A DNA stretch of 64,000 nucleotides from the NCBI GenBank assembly GCA_015680685.1, contig MNCI01021041.1, forward strand, positions 217,552 to 281,551, written 5' to 3'. The position numbers were made by a program, and so were the translations under genes. This DNA is from Gnetum montanum. Lineage: Eukaryota > Streptophyta > Gnetopsida > Gnetales > Gnetaceae. Shown in pieces: positions 22,725 to 33,251 of the stretch. The number at the start of each line of letters is the position of its first letter. Position 1 is the first letter of the stretch. The notes under the pieces are model-generated. The model worked only from the letters and a program-made list of their open reading frames with translations. It searched no databases and was not told where the DNA came from.

Positions 22725-23340
22725 TATGCTACGCTGTGCTATGTAGTGTAGCAGGCTTCAAAAAATGATTGTAAAATGAAGTGCTTCAGCAAGTTTTCTA
22801 AGCCAAGGAGTTTGCTATGCTACGTTGTGCTATGTAGCGTAGCAGACTTTAGAAGACGTTTGCAAAAGTGAAGCGCTATGCTATGCTACACTACGCAGCA
22901 TAGCACAACGTAGGAAAAGCTAGGTGGTTAGACCTCTCGTCCAACTTCAAGTCCAACAATGTCTCCTCCTACTAGAAAGCGACAAACTTGACAAAAGGCA
23001 AACCATGTTGGCCGCTACGCTACGTTGAGCTACATGGCACAACGTGGCATAGCAATTTTGCTTAAGTGACATAGGGCAACTCAAAGGGCAGGATTAGCTA
23101 GTTCGCAAGTTTCGCAATGCAAAAAGCAGAGTTTGTAGATTGGCGATGTTTTTGCGACTAAGGCCAGCTACTATGCTATGGTATGCTACGTAGCATAGCA
23201 TAGTGTAGCAAATATGCAATAAACAATCCGTGCGCTTCAAAGGCTTCCAACACATGCAGCGAGACATGTAACAAGATGCTACGCTATGCCAACATGCCAC
23301 GCTACAAAGGCATAGCATAGTGTAGCAAGCAGTTATGCTA
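22725..23340. repeat. Tat LTR: clusters of the GCTACGCTA / TAGCGTAGC inverted motif
   Basis: Clusters lie near 22725-22765, 22808-22850, 22880-22916, 23015-23045, 23170-23215 and 23277-23335. Each is rich in TAGC and its complement GCTA, so single strands could fold. The last two lie in the segment missing from the 3' LTR. Confidence 0.75.
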
Positions 23341-23520
23341 CATCAATGCACTTCACCTAATTGCACCGTTGCTCTGACAATGCAATTACAGTGTGGCAGG
23401 CTTGTAATTACGGCATGGCAGACTCACCCAACGGTCATGCAGACACATGCAGCATAGACAGGTCAATGTAAGCCCAAGGCACGTGGCGTCCAAACCGCAT
23501 CTTTCGTGCACCCTTGGTCC

Positions 23521-23528
23521 TATAAATA
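23521..23528 (+). promoter_or_regulatory. Tat element: TATA box of the 5' LTR
   Basis: TATAAATA in CTTGGTCCTATAAATACC. The 3' LTR has the same context. Transcription should start about 30 bases downstream. Confidence 0.75.
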
Positions 23529-24160
23529 CCCCGATTGCAATGCTTGAAGGGCCTAGGTTTTTTTGCAATTTGATTAGTTGGCAATTTTGTTGGCTTACAA
23601 GCAAAAAGGTTAGCACTATAACCTAGAGCATTGTAAGCTTTCTATTTGGCATTGTAAATAGTTAGCACTCTTAGTTGGCATTTTGTTTTGCTCTTTTCTA
23701 CCACCTTGGTAGCATTTCGCATTGTTAACTCCTGAGTCTACGTTCAAGCATATAGCCACCTTGCTCTAAACATCTTGGTTACTCTCGAGACCTTTGCACT
23801 TCCTAACGTCGTGCAACCAATTGTATCCACCTTGATAGAGTGAAGTTGTAGCCTAAAAGTGGTGCATTTTCCTAACTGCATTTTAGTTTTTTTTTCTTGC
23901 TTATCATTGCATTTTTACATTATTTTCTATCCCTCTTGAATTTAAAGTTATCATTTTATGCTAGAGGTCTCGTTTTCAAATCATCCTTTTATGAAAGGTT
24001 ATATTAACACTGACTAAGTCCCTGTCTGATCGACCAGATCGTTCAGGGCACCCTAGTTCTGTTTCATCCAACACAGCCCTCACATGGATCTGGGGTTAAG
24101 ACTATCAATGACTGATGACCTCTTGGTGTTTTCTAGCCACCGACATTTTTGGTCGCTATA

Positions 24161-24180
24161 GTTTTCTAGCGCTAGAAGGA
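24161..24180 (+). promoter_or_regulatory. Tat element: probable primer binding site
   Basis: GTTTTCTAGCGCTAGAAGGA lies right after the 5' LTR. The position fits a primer site, but the 5' part seems mutated and I cannot say which tRNA it matches. Confidence 0.4.
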
Positions 24181-24203
24181 GGGCTTTTAGTGTCCTTTAT
24201 GTG

Positions 24204-24503
24204 TTTTACGGTAGTCCTATAAGCATTCTGCACCCTAATACGCATTAGCGTAAATTTGACACCCATTCGTGGTTATTTACGCATCGTGCGGTGTAGATCA
24301 GTTGCCTCAACGGTTCCTTCGGAACCCTATAGGACGTAAAGCCTCTAATTTCCAGTTGGCTTATTTGTTTTACGGTAGTCTTGCACGTGTTTTGTACCCA
24401 TGCACTAGTGTAAACATGACACCCTTTTGCGGTTGTTTATGCCTTGTGTGGTACAGGTCGGTCACTCCAACAATTCCTTGGGAACTTGACAAGACATAAA
24501 GCC
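24204..24503 (+). repeat. Tat element: 164-bp tandem duplication in the leader
   Basis: Unit 1 (24204-24343) and unit 2 (24368-24503) both open with TTTACGGTAGTC and end with ATAAAGCC or GTAAAGCC. They share GACACCC, GCGGT and CTTGGGAAC or CTTCGGAAC text. The units lie between the primer site and gag, where the packaging signal of LTR elements normally resides. Confidence 0.8.
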
Positions 24504-24563
24504 TTTTTAAATTATTTTCGGGTTTCTTTGTTCTCTTTTGCATAACCATCTAGCTTCGTAACA

Positions 24564-27500
24564 ATGGCTACTTCGAGCACTGTTGCTAACACCTTCAACA
24601 TTAAAGTTCCCATCACGGTTCAAGGCATCATAGGTGCCAAACAACCACTCAACCCGATGCTGGAAATAGGTCGATCCCTCAAGATCCAAAACCAGGGACC
24701 TGAGGGCTTGGCCTAGCAACATGAGCGCTATAACTTCCTCTATGCAAAGGTTTAGGAAAACCTTCCTTTGGATGTGCACAAATTCAAAGAAAAACGTACC
24801 TTTGAGTTTGCTTACTGTGACGGGAAGGAGTTTGTTCCCACTCCTAGTGCTTCCATACCTTTGGCACAGACAAATCAATGACTTCTAGACCAGCTAATCT
24901 AGTTGGCTAGGCTTAGGGAGTAGTAGGACACAACGTCTAACCATGATGAGACCTTTTAGGACGTACAAGAGGAGCTCGATTCTTAATCTGACTGGGGAGG
25001 TCAGGCCAACCCTGTCACGGTCCCTCTTATCCAGTATTTCTAGGCCAACCCGTTGTCTATCACCATTCCCTTTGTGATCACGCCTACGCTCCAGTAGCCT
25101 ACAACTACATCTACAATAGGTAGCCATGTCACCTTCCTAGCGTATCAATGCCCTTGTTCCCCTATCTCATTTGTAGCAAATATGTCTTCGCAAACCGTTC
25201 ATCAGCCCATTCCTGTAGCACGTCACACACTAATCACGGCTACCCTACCGCATGTTCATACTGTACCTCCTTTACAATCATACGCAACTTCCGTTTCCAT
25301 TCCTATGTTCATGTCAGTCCCACCCACTGCGGTAGGCCCGGGCCCATCCACATGGTGGACCCCATTCACTTCTTCACTTATTCCACAACCATCGCAGATG
25401 TCTCATTATGTTCACCCTTAGACCTACCAAACCTCACAAACGGTATAGCCCAACATGGGGCTATGGTCTGTTCTGCTGATGACACAAGCAGTCTATCCAG
25501 TAGCCCAAACTATGGTTACTGCCCCAACAGCACCACCTACTGAGTGGTGGACAATGCAAGCAGCACCATTCGTAGGGGCTACCTCAACGGTACCATCGGT
25601 GGGTCACGCCGCCACCCCTGCCATTCCACAAATGGAAGCTGCCTCGGTAGTTCCCCAACCATCCACAACATTGTAGGATTTGGATCAAGCATTCTAGCTT
25701 ATCCAAACCCTTATCGAGGAAATAAAACAAATCTAAGCTATTGGGTCTGACATGGTACAAGTCATGGACTTTTACCAAGACAACCCCATCAGCTCTACAA
25801 TCCTTGCTCTCACATTACCCCCAAGGATGTTCCTCCTCCACTTCATGAAGTACAATGGGGAGGGAGATCCCAACACACATATTGTTATCTTTAGGTCTGA
25901 ATCCCTTCTATTGCAATAATGGTTGCACACGATTATATGCGTCTTTGTCATGTTGCTGGCCGGAAAGGCCCTGGATTGGTACCGCGTGTTGCCACGCTCA
26001 TCTATTTCAACTTTGGAGGACCTTTTGACCCAGTTGATGAGTGTGAAGTAGGACCCTCTAGAACCGGTCTAGAAGTTCATCTAACACTGGAGTGCAACCC
26101 TTAATGAAATCCGTGAGCCCATTGTAAAGGCCCACTTGTTGGCTATCTTTAAGGGTGTAGTGAATGACTTCATCAAGTCTAAGCTGTACTACCTCGCTCC
26201 TCACACTCTTAGTCAAGCCTTCGGCCAGACTAAGAGTATACAAGATGTAGTTGAAGCGAGCAAAGATCCGGCCTACATTACCTACAAAAATACCTTCACA
26301 AAGAAGGACAAGGGTAAGGCCCCAACAACCATAGTGGTCGCTATGGTGACTGAGACCAAGCCCAAACCTAGTAACAATGGTAACAAGAATAACAAGAAAC
26401 TGGCTGCACCCGCAATTAACCTTGTGCCCAAGCAAGGTAATGTGCCGCAACCTCCAGTACCCACACCTGAGACATCTGCACAACCCAAGCTGAAATTTGA
26501 GTGTAAAGATCGCTCAAAGTATACCCCACTACCTCTCAAGCCTTCATAACTTTTGAAGCAGCTATTGGTAACAGGGCACATCCAACATAAGCAAATGTTG
26601 GAAGAAGGAATCAGGAGACATCAACACTACTGCAAACTCCTTAGGAACTCTCTTTGGCCCTGCCCAATGAGCCCCCAGTTCCTAAGGGTTCTAGGTTAAA
26701 TAGGTTTTGTGACTACGACAAACAATGTGGTCACAACACAAATTACTGTTTGGCGTTGAAGGATGACATCCAAAGAATGATTGATCAATGGAAACTGATG
26801 TTGGATGAAAGCAACCTAGTACGCCCTAAGAATCAATCTCTACATGTCTACACAGACCCGCTCAACACCAACAACGTTGGTTTTGTTATAAACACCATCA
26901 GTGTTGACAATAATCCTATGCCATCCCAGCAGCCGTTCGTGGTCTGTGTTCATTAGCGTAGTGCACCAACATCACCAGTGGTTGGCCGAAGCTCACAACA
27001 GCCATTTGTCCTGAGAGTCCCTCCATAGGCATCCACCTTTACGCCACCTATTAGCAAAACCACACCACCCTGCCCATTAACACCGTTAGCTTCATTTATC
27101 ATCAGGGGGCCAACTCATTCGATGGCCCCTGCCCCACGCAAGATAGCTATGCAACCTTCTTGTCCTAAAAAATAGGAAATGCATTTCGTAGGTGAGACGT
27201 CGAGAGGAAGTACCATCCCAAGCATTTCGAAGCCTACATCTTCACCCCCTACATCCACACCCTCATCACCAAAGAAGGACGTTGCTATACCTACACAGTC
27301 CGCACCGCCCTGCCAAAAAGGGTTTGAACCTAGATCTGAAGTTGCCCCTCCTTAGGAAATTTATCTTCTAGGGTGAATAGAAGAGGAGGAAAGCATTAAA
27401 CAAGGGGGTGATCAGGACCTTTTGGATGCCCTCACTTAGGTCAAGAAAATTCTAAAACAAAAAAACACTACACTGAGCTTGTATGACCTAATCATGACAT

Positions 27501-28405
27501 CTGTCCCACACCGTGAGGCTCTGATCCACATGTTGACAGTGATTCTAGTCAATGAAGACATGCCAGCAGAAGAGGAAGTGATCCACTCGATCATGCTTGC
27601 CCCCACACCTGTAGAGCCAGAACCGTCTCAACTGACTTTTTGCGATGATGTCATTAGGGAAGATCCCCAAAGGGGCCATGTGACTACAACACCCTTATTC
27701 ATCATAATTTGGGTCAACCAACATCGAATCCGAAGGGTACACGTTGATGATGGTGCTGCCACGAACGTCATCCCCTTCCCTATTTTGGACAAGTTGGGCT
27801 TGGTCGACTATATCAAACCCACAATGACGTCATACATGAGGTCGTTCAACGGAGTGTGGGTCGTGGTGGAGGGCACGATCCACATAGACTTCATGGTAGG
27901 GGATCAGTTCCCCATGAACGCAATGTTCATCATGGTCGAGGAGATGCCCGGGTTTAACCTGATCCTGGGGAGATCATGGTTAGCACAACTTAGGGCTGTC
28001 TCTTCACCCATTCACCAGGAGATCTAGCTACCTTACGCAAGTAAGAAGGTGGTGATCCATGGTGACGAGGTAGCAGCGCAAGTAATCAGCAACATAGACA
28101 TGGAGCAAGGCTCAGAGGTTGTTACCTCTGAGAATGAAGCGCCTGCTTACGCATGCACTAACCATCCAATAGGAGAATCAGCTCAGTAGGTCAGTTTCCA
28201 AAATGAAAGCATGTGGGTTGAGTTGCCCTTCCAAGCGGGGGACAATGATGCAAACGAAGGCCCTGACAAAGTGCCTCGGCCTTATGTTCCACTCAACCCA
28301 CGATGGGTCAAGAAGCAGCTATGTATAGCATAGCAACCCTGCTACTTCCTGCTCAGTCACCATCCTTCGTACCTTACGGTCTTTCATTTACATCCATCTA
28401 TCTAT
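24564..28405 (+). pseudogene. Tat element: gag-protease
   Basis: It starts at ATGGCTACTTCG (MATSSTVANTFN). A Pro/Thr/Gln-rich middle (25180-25676) leads into the capsid region at about 25820-26250 (LHFMKYNGEGDPNTH, GKALDWYRVLP, KLYYLAPHTLSQAFG). A zinc-knuckle-like CDYDKQCGHNTNYC follows at 26708-26749. The aspartic protease has VDDGAATNVIPF (27743-27778, active site DDGA in place of the usual DSGA or DTGA) and NLILGRSWL near 27957. Frame is kept from the start to about 26590, then shifts once before 26654. Most stops are TAG, some TGA. The frame runs on through one TAG (28331) to a strong splice donor at 28406. Gag forms the particle and the protease cuts the polyprotein; neither can be made intact from this copy. 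Confidence 0.88.
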
Positions 28406-28749
28406 GTAAGTTACCAGTTAGCCATTGTTCAAGTTGTTAACGTATCATCTCTTTGGCATGCATCATCTTCATCACTTACTTCTGCATCACCTCCTTTTGG
28501 ATTGTCTTTCCTTGTATTGTCCTCTGCTGACTCTTCATTCCTTCCCTTTACGAGCCTTGTGCCCTCATCTAGAGCCTGCATTGTAGAAATGAAGTGGCTA
28601 GCTAACGCAACGCACGCAAGCTACAACAGAGCATAAACATTAAGACAACAGGAAGCAACTAACCTGAGAAGGACCTACATCTGTCTCAAAGGGTATTCGA
28701 TCTAAACTGAGCTTGAGGTGGCACCAGACCTCCTCTGCTATGATGTTAC
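28406..28749. other. Tat element: spacer downstream of the antisense gene
   Basis: 344 bases between the sense splice donor and the antisense stop codon. It would be the 3' untranslated part of the antisense transcript. No other feature seen. Confidence 0.5.
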
Positions 28750-29490
28750 CTAATGCTTGTTGCTTGGTTTAGTGTCTGCAGCAACTTTCTCCTTTTCAGT
28801 GGTTGTCCACCTTGGTGGTCCCAGAGAAAAGGAGGTGGTTGTGGTCTCTCCTATGGGAAGATCCACTTTCCAATCAGGACATTCCATAACCTTTACCTGC
28901 TCTTTAAACTTGGCATAGGCTTGAAAAGCGTCACTAGCATTTACAAATGCTTTATACGACAACACCTCTACAGCTGCATCCCTATATAGTTTACGATGGG
29001 TGGCATGTTCCAATTTATACATATGTTTATGATTTTTCTGGGATTGCTCCCATTCGTAAACCTTGGCACTGAAATCTTTCAAATCCTAACACTTCTAGGC
29101 CAACAAGTCCATTTGCATCCACTGTTCAATTATTTCGTGGGTGGCTTTGATGTTCTGACGCGTAACTATCCAAAATTTGGCATAGTCTATCACAACTGTG
29201 TGCTAGTCCTCATTATTAGTGTCATGAGCTATGAGGAATTCATTCCTCGACTTGAGATCCTCCACCTTGGTGCTCAGGTCGACCTTCTCTTGCTCAGGTT
29301 TTTGGACTCATTTCCACATGTCCTCGTTGATGCACTTATACTCCTACAAGGAGCGTGCCGAGTGCAAAGCGCATTTGCAAGCCTCGTCGTATGTGCAACG
29401 AGACACCTCGGTCACTTCAGGTGGGAATGTAGGCGCGACATTGACTTTCAAAGGCTGTGTCAAATCCCATTTGAGCTGAGAGGCTGCCAT
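28750..29490 (-). pseudogene. antisense ORF 2 (or last exon of the antisense gene): helical, charged protein
   Basis: On the minus strand an ATG at 29490 opens MAASQLKWDLTQPLK, and the frame runs to SNKH and a stop at 28750, about 246 codons with two TAG stops near 29085-29100. The text is highly charged and helical (MWKRVQKPEQEKVDLSTKV, VYEWEQSQKNHKHMYKLEH, ASDAFQAYAKFKEQVKV), a likely coiled coil. TTTATGTCATGGCAG at about 29484 is a good acceptor, so this may be the final exon of the gene at 29603-32438. By my count the phases do not match across that intron, so either one base was gained or lost or this is a separate ORF. No known function. The plus-strand ORF over the same bases looks like its shadow. 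Confidence 0.6.
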
Positions 29491-30190
29491 GACATAAAGA
29501 GCATGTCAGTAGTATTAACGTAGCAAGGTTAACAAATTCGAAAAATCTAGCATAGCAACATGAGAGCACCTATCACTACTACTTATCCACTTCAAGATCC
29601 ACTTACTGAAGGCTGTTGATCATGTCATCAACGATTCCCTGCATGAACATAAACTTATCAGGGATCTTAGCCCATGATTCCACATGAATCAGAGGGGGTC
29701 CTGTAGCATTAACAACGATGCTTATCATATAACAAAACGTGTCAGTGATGGCCGAAATGGACTATGATAAGGCAGACATATTGCCAAACTCACCAGTGTC
29801 CAATTGCGGTTCCCTTTCCTGCTAATGCAAAACGATGGCAACAGCGTTGGCAGAAGTCCCTGCCAGTTCTGTATGAGCCTCTTCTTCATGCGCTGGTGCC
29901 TTCCCTTTTGAGAGACTAGCACCTTTTTTATTCAAGGGAGACTACTCTTCATCTCCAAAAATGCTCTCCTCGTTAGCAGGAGGATTTTGCCTAATAAAAA
30001 GAGCCCCTACCTTAGCAGCAGGAGCTCCTTTTCTCTTGACCAAGGCCCTTTCTTCCGAGACTGGGGCCTCTGTGTCTTTATTCGTCGCCCCTGTCTTAGG
30101 GGTTGACACCTCTTCGTCGCCTTCTTCTTCTTCCTCTTCTTCTTCTGGCAGCACGTTTGCATTAGCTCAAAATAGGTTAGCTTAGAATAG

Positions 30191-30231
30191 GTGCTACGCT
30201 ACGCTACACTACCTAGCGTAGCATGGCGTAA
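30191..30231. repeat. TAGCGTAGC inverted motif in antisense intron 3
   Basis: GTGCTACGCTACGCTACACT, then CCTAGCGTAGCATGGCG: the same self-complementary motif as in the Tat LTRs, here inside an intron of the antisense gene. Confidence 0.75.
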
Positions 30232-31824
30232 TAGGCATTAACAAAATAGGCGAGGAAACAAACATGAACAAAAGTGTTTACCAATGGGGGGTTGCATCCT
30301 CTACAGTTTAAGCCGTAGTCTCTACCCCTCCTCTTCCTTCATGCAAAGGGTTTCCTTAGCTAGAGGAGGCTTCTTTCGCTCCAACTTACTAGCCATAGTC
30401 TCGGCTATGAGAGGTTTCCCCCGCAACACGCTACTGGCTACAGCATGGGGTGTCTCTCCTACGCTGTCTTGGCCATGAAAGTTGTAGGCCACCCAATCCT
30501 TAGTTGTTACAGAGAATGGCTCCCTAATTATTTCTAGGGGATCTTGGGCTCAGGTGGTCTAGAGGATTTGGTAGATCCACGATCTAGAAATCTGGTTGCA
30601 ATTTCACATGACCTAGGCCCCATTCTTTTGAACCACTAGAAACTCCATGAAACGCTTCAGACAGGCTATGTAAAAGGCATAATGTATGTAGGAACGAGAC
30701 TTTTGCTTCTTATGGAGCCCCAAAATTTCAACTTGCAGGCCTTTACATAGAAAATTAGCCTAGTTGTAGCGAGCCCCTTCCTCCATGATCTCACGCATTA
30801 CCCAGGCCTACTCAATCCCCAGGAACTTCCCTTAGAAAAGTAGCTGGGGGAATGCATGAGCACGAAAGACAGGGTAAACCTCCATGGCAGGTCCTACTTT
30901 AAGCTTCTCCATGGGGAGCCCCTTCTGCTCCTTGGCAATCCCTACCCACTCTTGAATGTCCTTCTTCTGAAGGGTCAACTCCTTCATGCTCTTCGACCCT
31001 ATGAAGACGCCATCGGCAGGGACACCGAAGAGGTCTGCGAATAGCTAGTCATTGATTTCAATGATCACTTATACGTCCTATATACGCATAGGGTATAGGT
31101 CTAGGTAGGTGTGGTATTCACCCCTGCATTGACCAATCACACTTTCATGTAGGTTCTCAGCAGAAGAGAACTCCTGCAGGGCTATCCGTGTTGTAGTCAG
31201 CAGACCCATTCAGTCGTGAAGCCCTTCCTTGTTGATGTAGAACCTGGTAACAAAAAGATATTGTTAGCATTTGACCAATATGGTAAGCATCACACAACAC
31301 AGCGGAACAGGGCTGCAAAACTCACCCACCAGCATAGTAGATGGTTCTTGGTGGGTTTTGGAAGCACATTGCCATATAACATGCGACAAATAGTGTGTTG
31401 TAAGGATGGTAGCAGCTGTATTCAAGCATCTCCCAGATCTTGGCTAAACACCTTAACTCGTTGGGGTGTTGACTGGATCCTTCTCCCTGCCTGCTAATGA
31501 TTGCCCCATCCGTCAAAAATCTCAGGATACCCTGGCTTGCCCCAGGCAATAGGGCTTCTATTATGAAGGCTGCCTCTTCCTCATCTAGGTATGACCAAAC
31601 AATCACACTGAAGTATTGGAGGAGGTATTGTAGGAACTCCTATGCTCCTTTCCTGAACTAGACCCCCTGCTCCCCCACACGTATATGGGGAGGATAAGCA
31701 TTGGCCATAGGTTTGCTTACATAACACAGGACCCCTGCAATTTCTAAGATAATCAGAATTGGCCTTAGCCTCATCCTGCATAATGCAACCAGTAAGTGTT
31801 AGCATCATGACCAAGTGCAGTGTG

Positions 31825-31945
31825 CACGCAGCATAGCAACACCTGACACCTTAGCATATAGCGTAGCATAGCCTTATTCCTGCACATAGTGTAGCAAGAA
31901 CATGAAAGCGATAGCGTAGTGAAAATAGCCTAGTGTAGCAACAGA
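31825..31945. repeat. TAGCGTAGC motif cluster in antisense intron 1
   Basis: CAGCATAGCAAC, TATAGCGTAGCATAGCC, CATAGTGTAGCAAG, GATAGCGTAGTG and TAGTGTAGCAAC follow each other, like the LTR clusters. Confidence 0.7.
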
Positions 31946-32585
31946 GCAATTAACTCTAATAGGGCGATTAACAATACGCCCTAACAGAACACATGCCACA
32001 CTGTCACATCACACATGACCAAAGCCTCCTGAAGGTCCTACGCTATGTCATTCGAGAAAAAAGTGACTTAAATGTCCAAACCCCCGTGGTTATGACAACC
32101 GCAGTGGTGGTAGTTTAGGTGACCTTACATGCAACGATAGTATAGCATTTGTGCATCTACCGCGACCGAAACAGCAACAGCGATGATGCAAAGGCCAAAA
32201 CAATGACAACGCGATGACAGAAAACATAGATAGCTTAAATTGAATCACAAAATGAAAGTAGAAAATAAAAAACGATAACAGAGTCACGAAGAAGCAAAGG
32301 AAGCATAGCAACCTACCAGGTCAACGACGTGTCCTCCCGCACCATGACACATGCTTGTGTCATGCACCCTAGGGTTTCCTTTACCTCTTCAACCTTTACG
32401 AGCACCAAGTGAGTACGTTCCTTCTTTGGAGCCATCATCTTGCTTATAGACTTTTTCTCATCGCTATGCAAAACACCGCCTTACTCTCTGTCAGCACAAT
32501 CGCTCTATGCTCCAAAATTACTTTGCGCTCTGAATATGGACTCTGCCCTCTTATGGTGAGAATGACAAGCTTACTAGGGTTTAAT

Positions 32586-32672
32586 CCCTATTTATGATCG
32601 TAATGATGAAAAAGGAAAACTTGCCACTCTCTCTCTTTGTTTAATGCTGAGTGCACCGTGTAGCGTAGCATG
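32586..32672 (-). promoter_or_regulatory. candidate promoter of the antisense gene
   Basis: Read on the minus strand, GATCATAAATAGGGATTAAA (32598-32579) resembles a plant TATA region and lies about 150 bases before the antisense ATG. A TAGCGTAGC motif (about 32661-32669) lies about 65 bases further upstream, the order also found in the Tat LTR promoter. Inference only. Confidence 0.4.
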
Positions 32673-32769
32673 CTTGCCACGACATCATAGCACTGTTGGC
32701 ATTAAAACCTTGACACACTTTGAGTTAACCATTTACTTTCCCAAAAAATGAAAAAAAATATTTTTTTAT

Positions 32770-33010
32770 GGGTCTAGAAAGACCTTAAACTAGCAACCCT
32801 AGCATAGTTGTAACTTTCATGTTCTGAAAAGACCTTAAACTAGCATTCTTAGCATAGCGTTCCACTCTAGTTAATGATCCAGAAAGACCTTAAACTAGAA
32901 ATCCTAATGTAGTAGCGACTTTAACACTCTGAAAAGACCTTAAACTAGCATTTTCAATCTGTTACACGTTTGCAGTCCACAATGACGCTAAACTAGCAGT
33001 TTCACATTTT
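32770..33010 (+). repeat. minisatellite of GACCTTAAACTAGCA units upstream of pol
   Basis: Units start at 32781, 32831, 32886, 32936 and 32984, about 50 bases apart, each with GAC.TTAAACTAG or a close variant. The same core recurs downstream of pol at 36766-37035. Confidence 0.85.
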
Positions 33011-33251
33011 CGCATTGGCATTTTTGCATTTTTAGTAGTCTCATGTTCTCACATCAACAGTTTTACATTTCTTGTTTTAGCAGCTCTGAATCTTCATGCC
33101 ATAGCGGTCTGCCATGACTTTAAACTGGAAAAATTTTAATCTTTACATCATACTTCGCTAGTTACATCTCGTCATCTCTTTGCAAGTTTTCGTTATACAT
33201 GATTACTACCAACAGGTGCCTCTTAACCAAGCTTTCATCTCATTTTGACAG

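Larger units (their letters stand above)
22446..24160 (+). repeat. Tat element: 5' LTR (1715 bp)
   Basis: It starts TGGAACACCC (the 3' copy has TGAAACTCCC) and ends GGTCGCTATA (the 3' copy has AGTCACTACA, keeping the canonical CA). Upstream of the TATA box are at least six clusters of a GCTATGCTACG / TAGCGTAGC self-complementary motif. Bases from about 23150 to 23463 have no counterpart in the 3' LTR. Confidence 0.92.
29603..32438 (-). pseudogene. antisense intron-containing gene inside the Tat element
   Basis: Four exons on the minus strand keep one frame. Exon 1, 32438-32317 (MAPKKERTHLVLVKVEE), ends CTG|GTAGGT. Exon 2, 31775-31326, follows ATTATGCAG and holds FSVIVWSYLDEEEAAF and YHPYNTLFVACYMAMC. 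Exon 3, 31243-30282, follows TTACCAG and holds YINKEGLHD, LFADLFGVPADGVFIGS and SYIHYAFYIACLKRFMEF. Exon 4, 30144-29603, follows GTGCTGCCAG and starts with a glutamate run (EEEEEEEGDEE), then a Lys/Ala-rich tail. I checked the phases at the first three introns and they fit (2, 2 and 1). The frame has several stops, mostly TAG of the decay type seen in pol. I do not recognise the protein. Tat elements are known to carry extra antisense ORFs, but an intron-containing one between protease and RT is unusual to my knowledge. Confidence 0.65.
28406..33251 (+). other. Tat element: probable sense intron between protease and RT
   Basis: The donor is CTAT|GTAAGT at 28406. The acceptor is CATCTCATTTTGACAG|GTTGAG ending at 33251, behind a pyrimidine-rich stretch. 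The gag-protease frame reaches the donor at a codon boundary and the pol frame starts at a codon boundary after the acceptor (VEKKMEIHRD), so removal would join them in phase 0. Ogre elements are known to splice an intron at this place, though a much shorter one. The segment holds an antisense gene and a minisatellite. Splicing here is inferred from sequence only. Confidence 0.55.

Noticed and set aside
25148-25543. 131-codon plus-strand ORF rich in Ser, Thr and Cys
   Set aside because: Out of frame with gag; the overlapping Pro/Thr/Gln-rich frame at 25182 continues gag.
26058-26581. Minus-strand ORFs of 141 and 99 codons
   Set aside because: Complement of Tat gag; the capsid and zinc-knuckle reading on the plus strand explains the region.
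28996-29523. 175-codon plus-strand ORF
   Set aside because: It lies opposite the charged, helical antisense reading, is Leu/Val/Ser-rich as expected of the complement of such a gene, has no family motif, and sits in the presumed sense intron.
32090-32311. Minus-strand ORF of 73 codons with Phe/Leu-rich text
   Set aside because: Falls inside the first antisense intron and has no similarity to the joined exons; probably chance.
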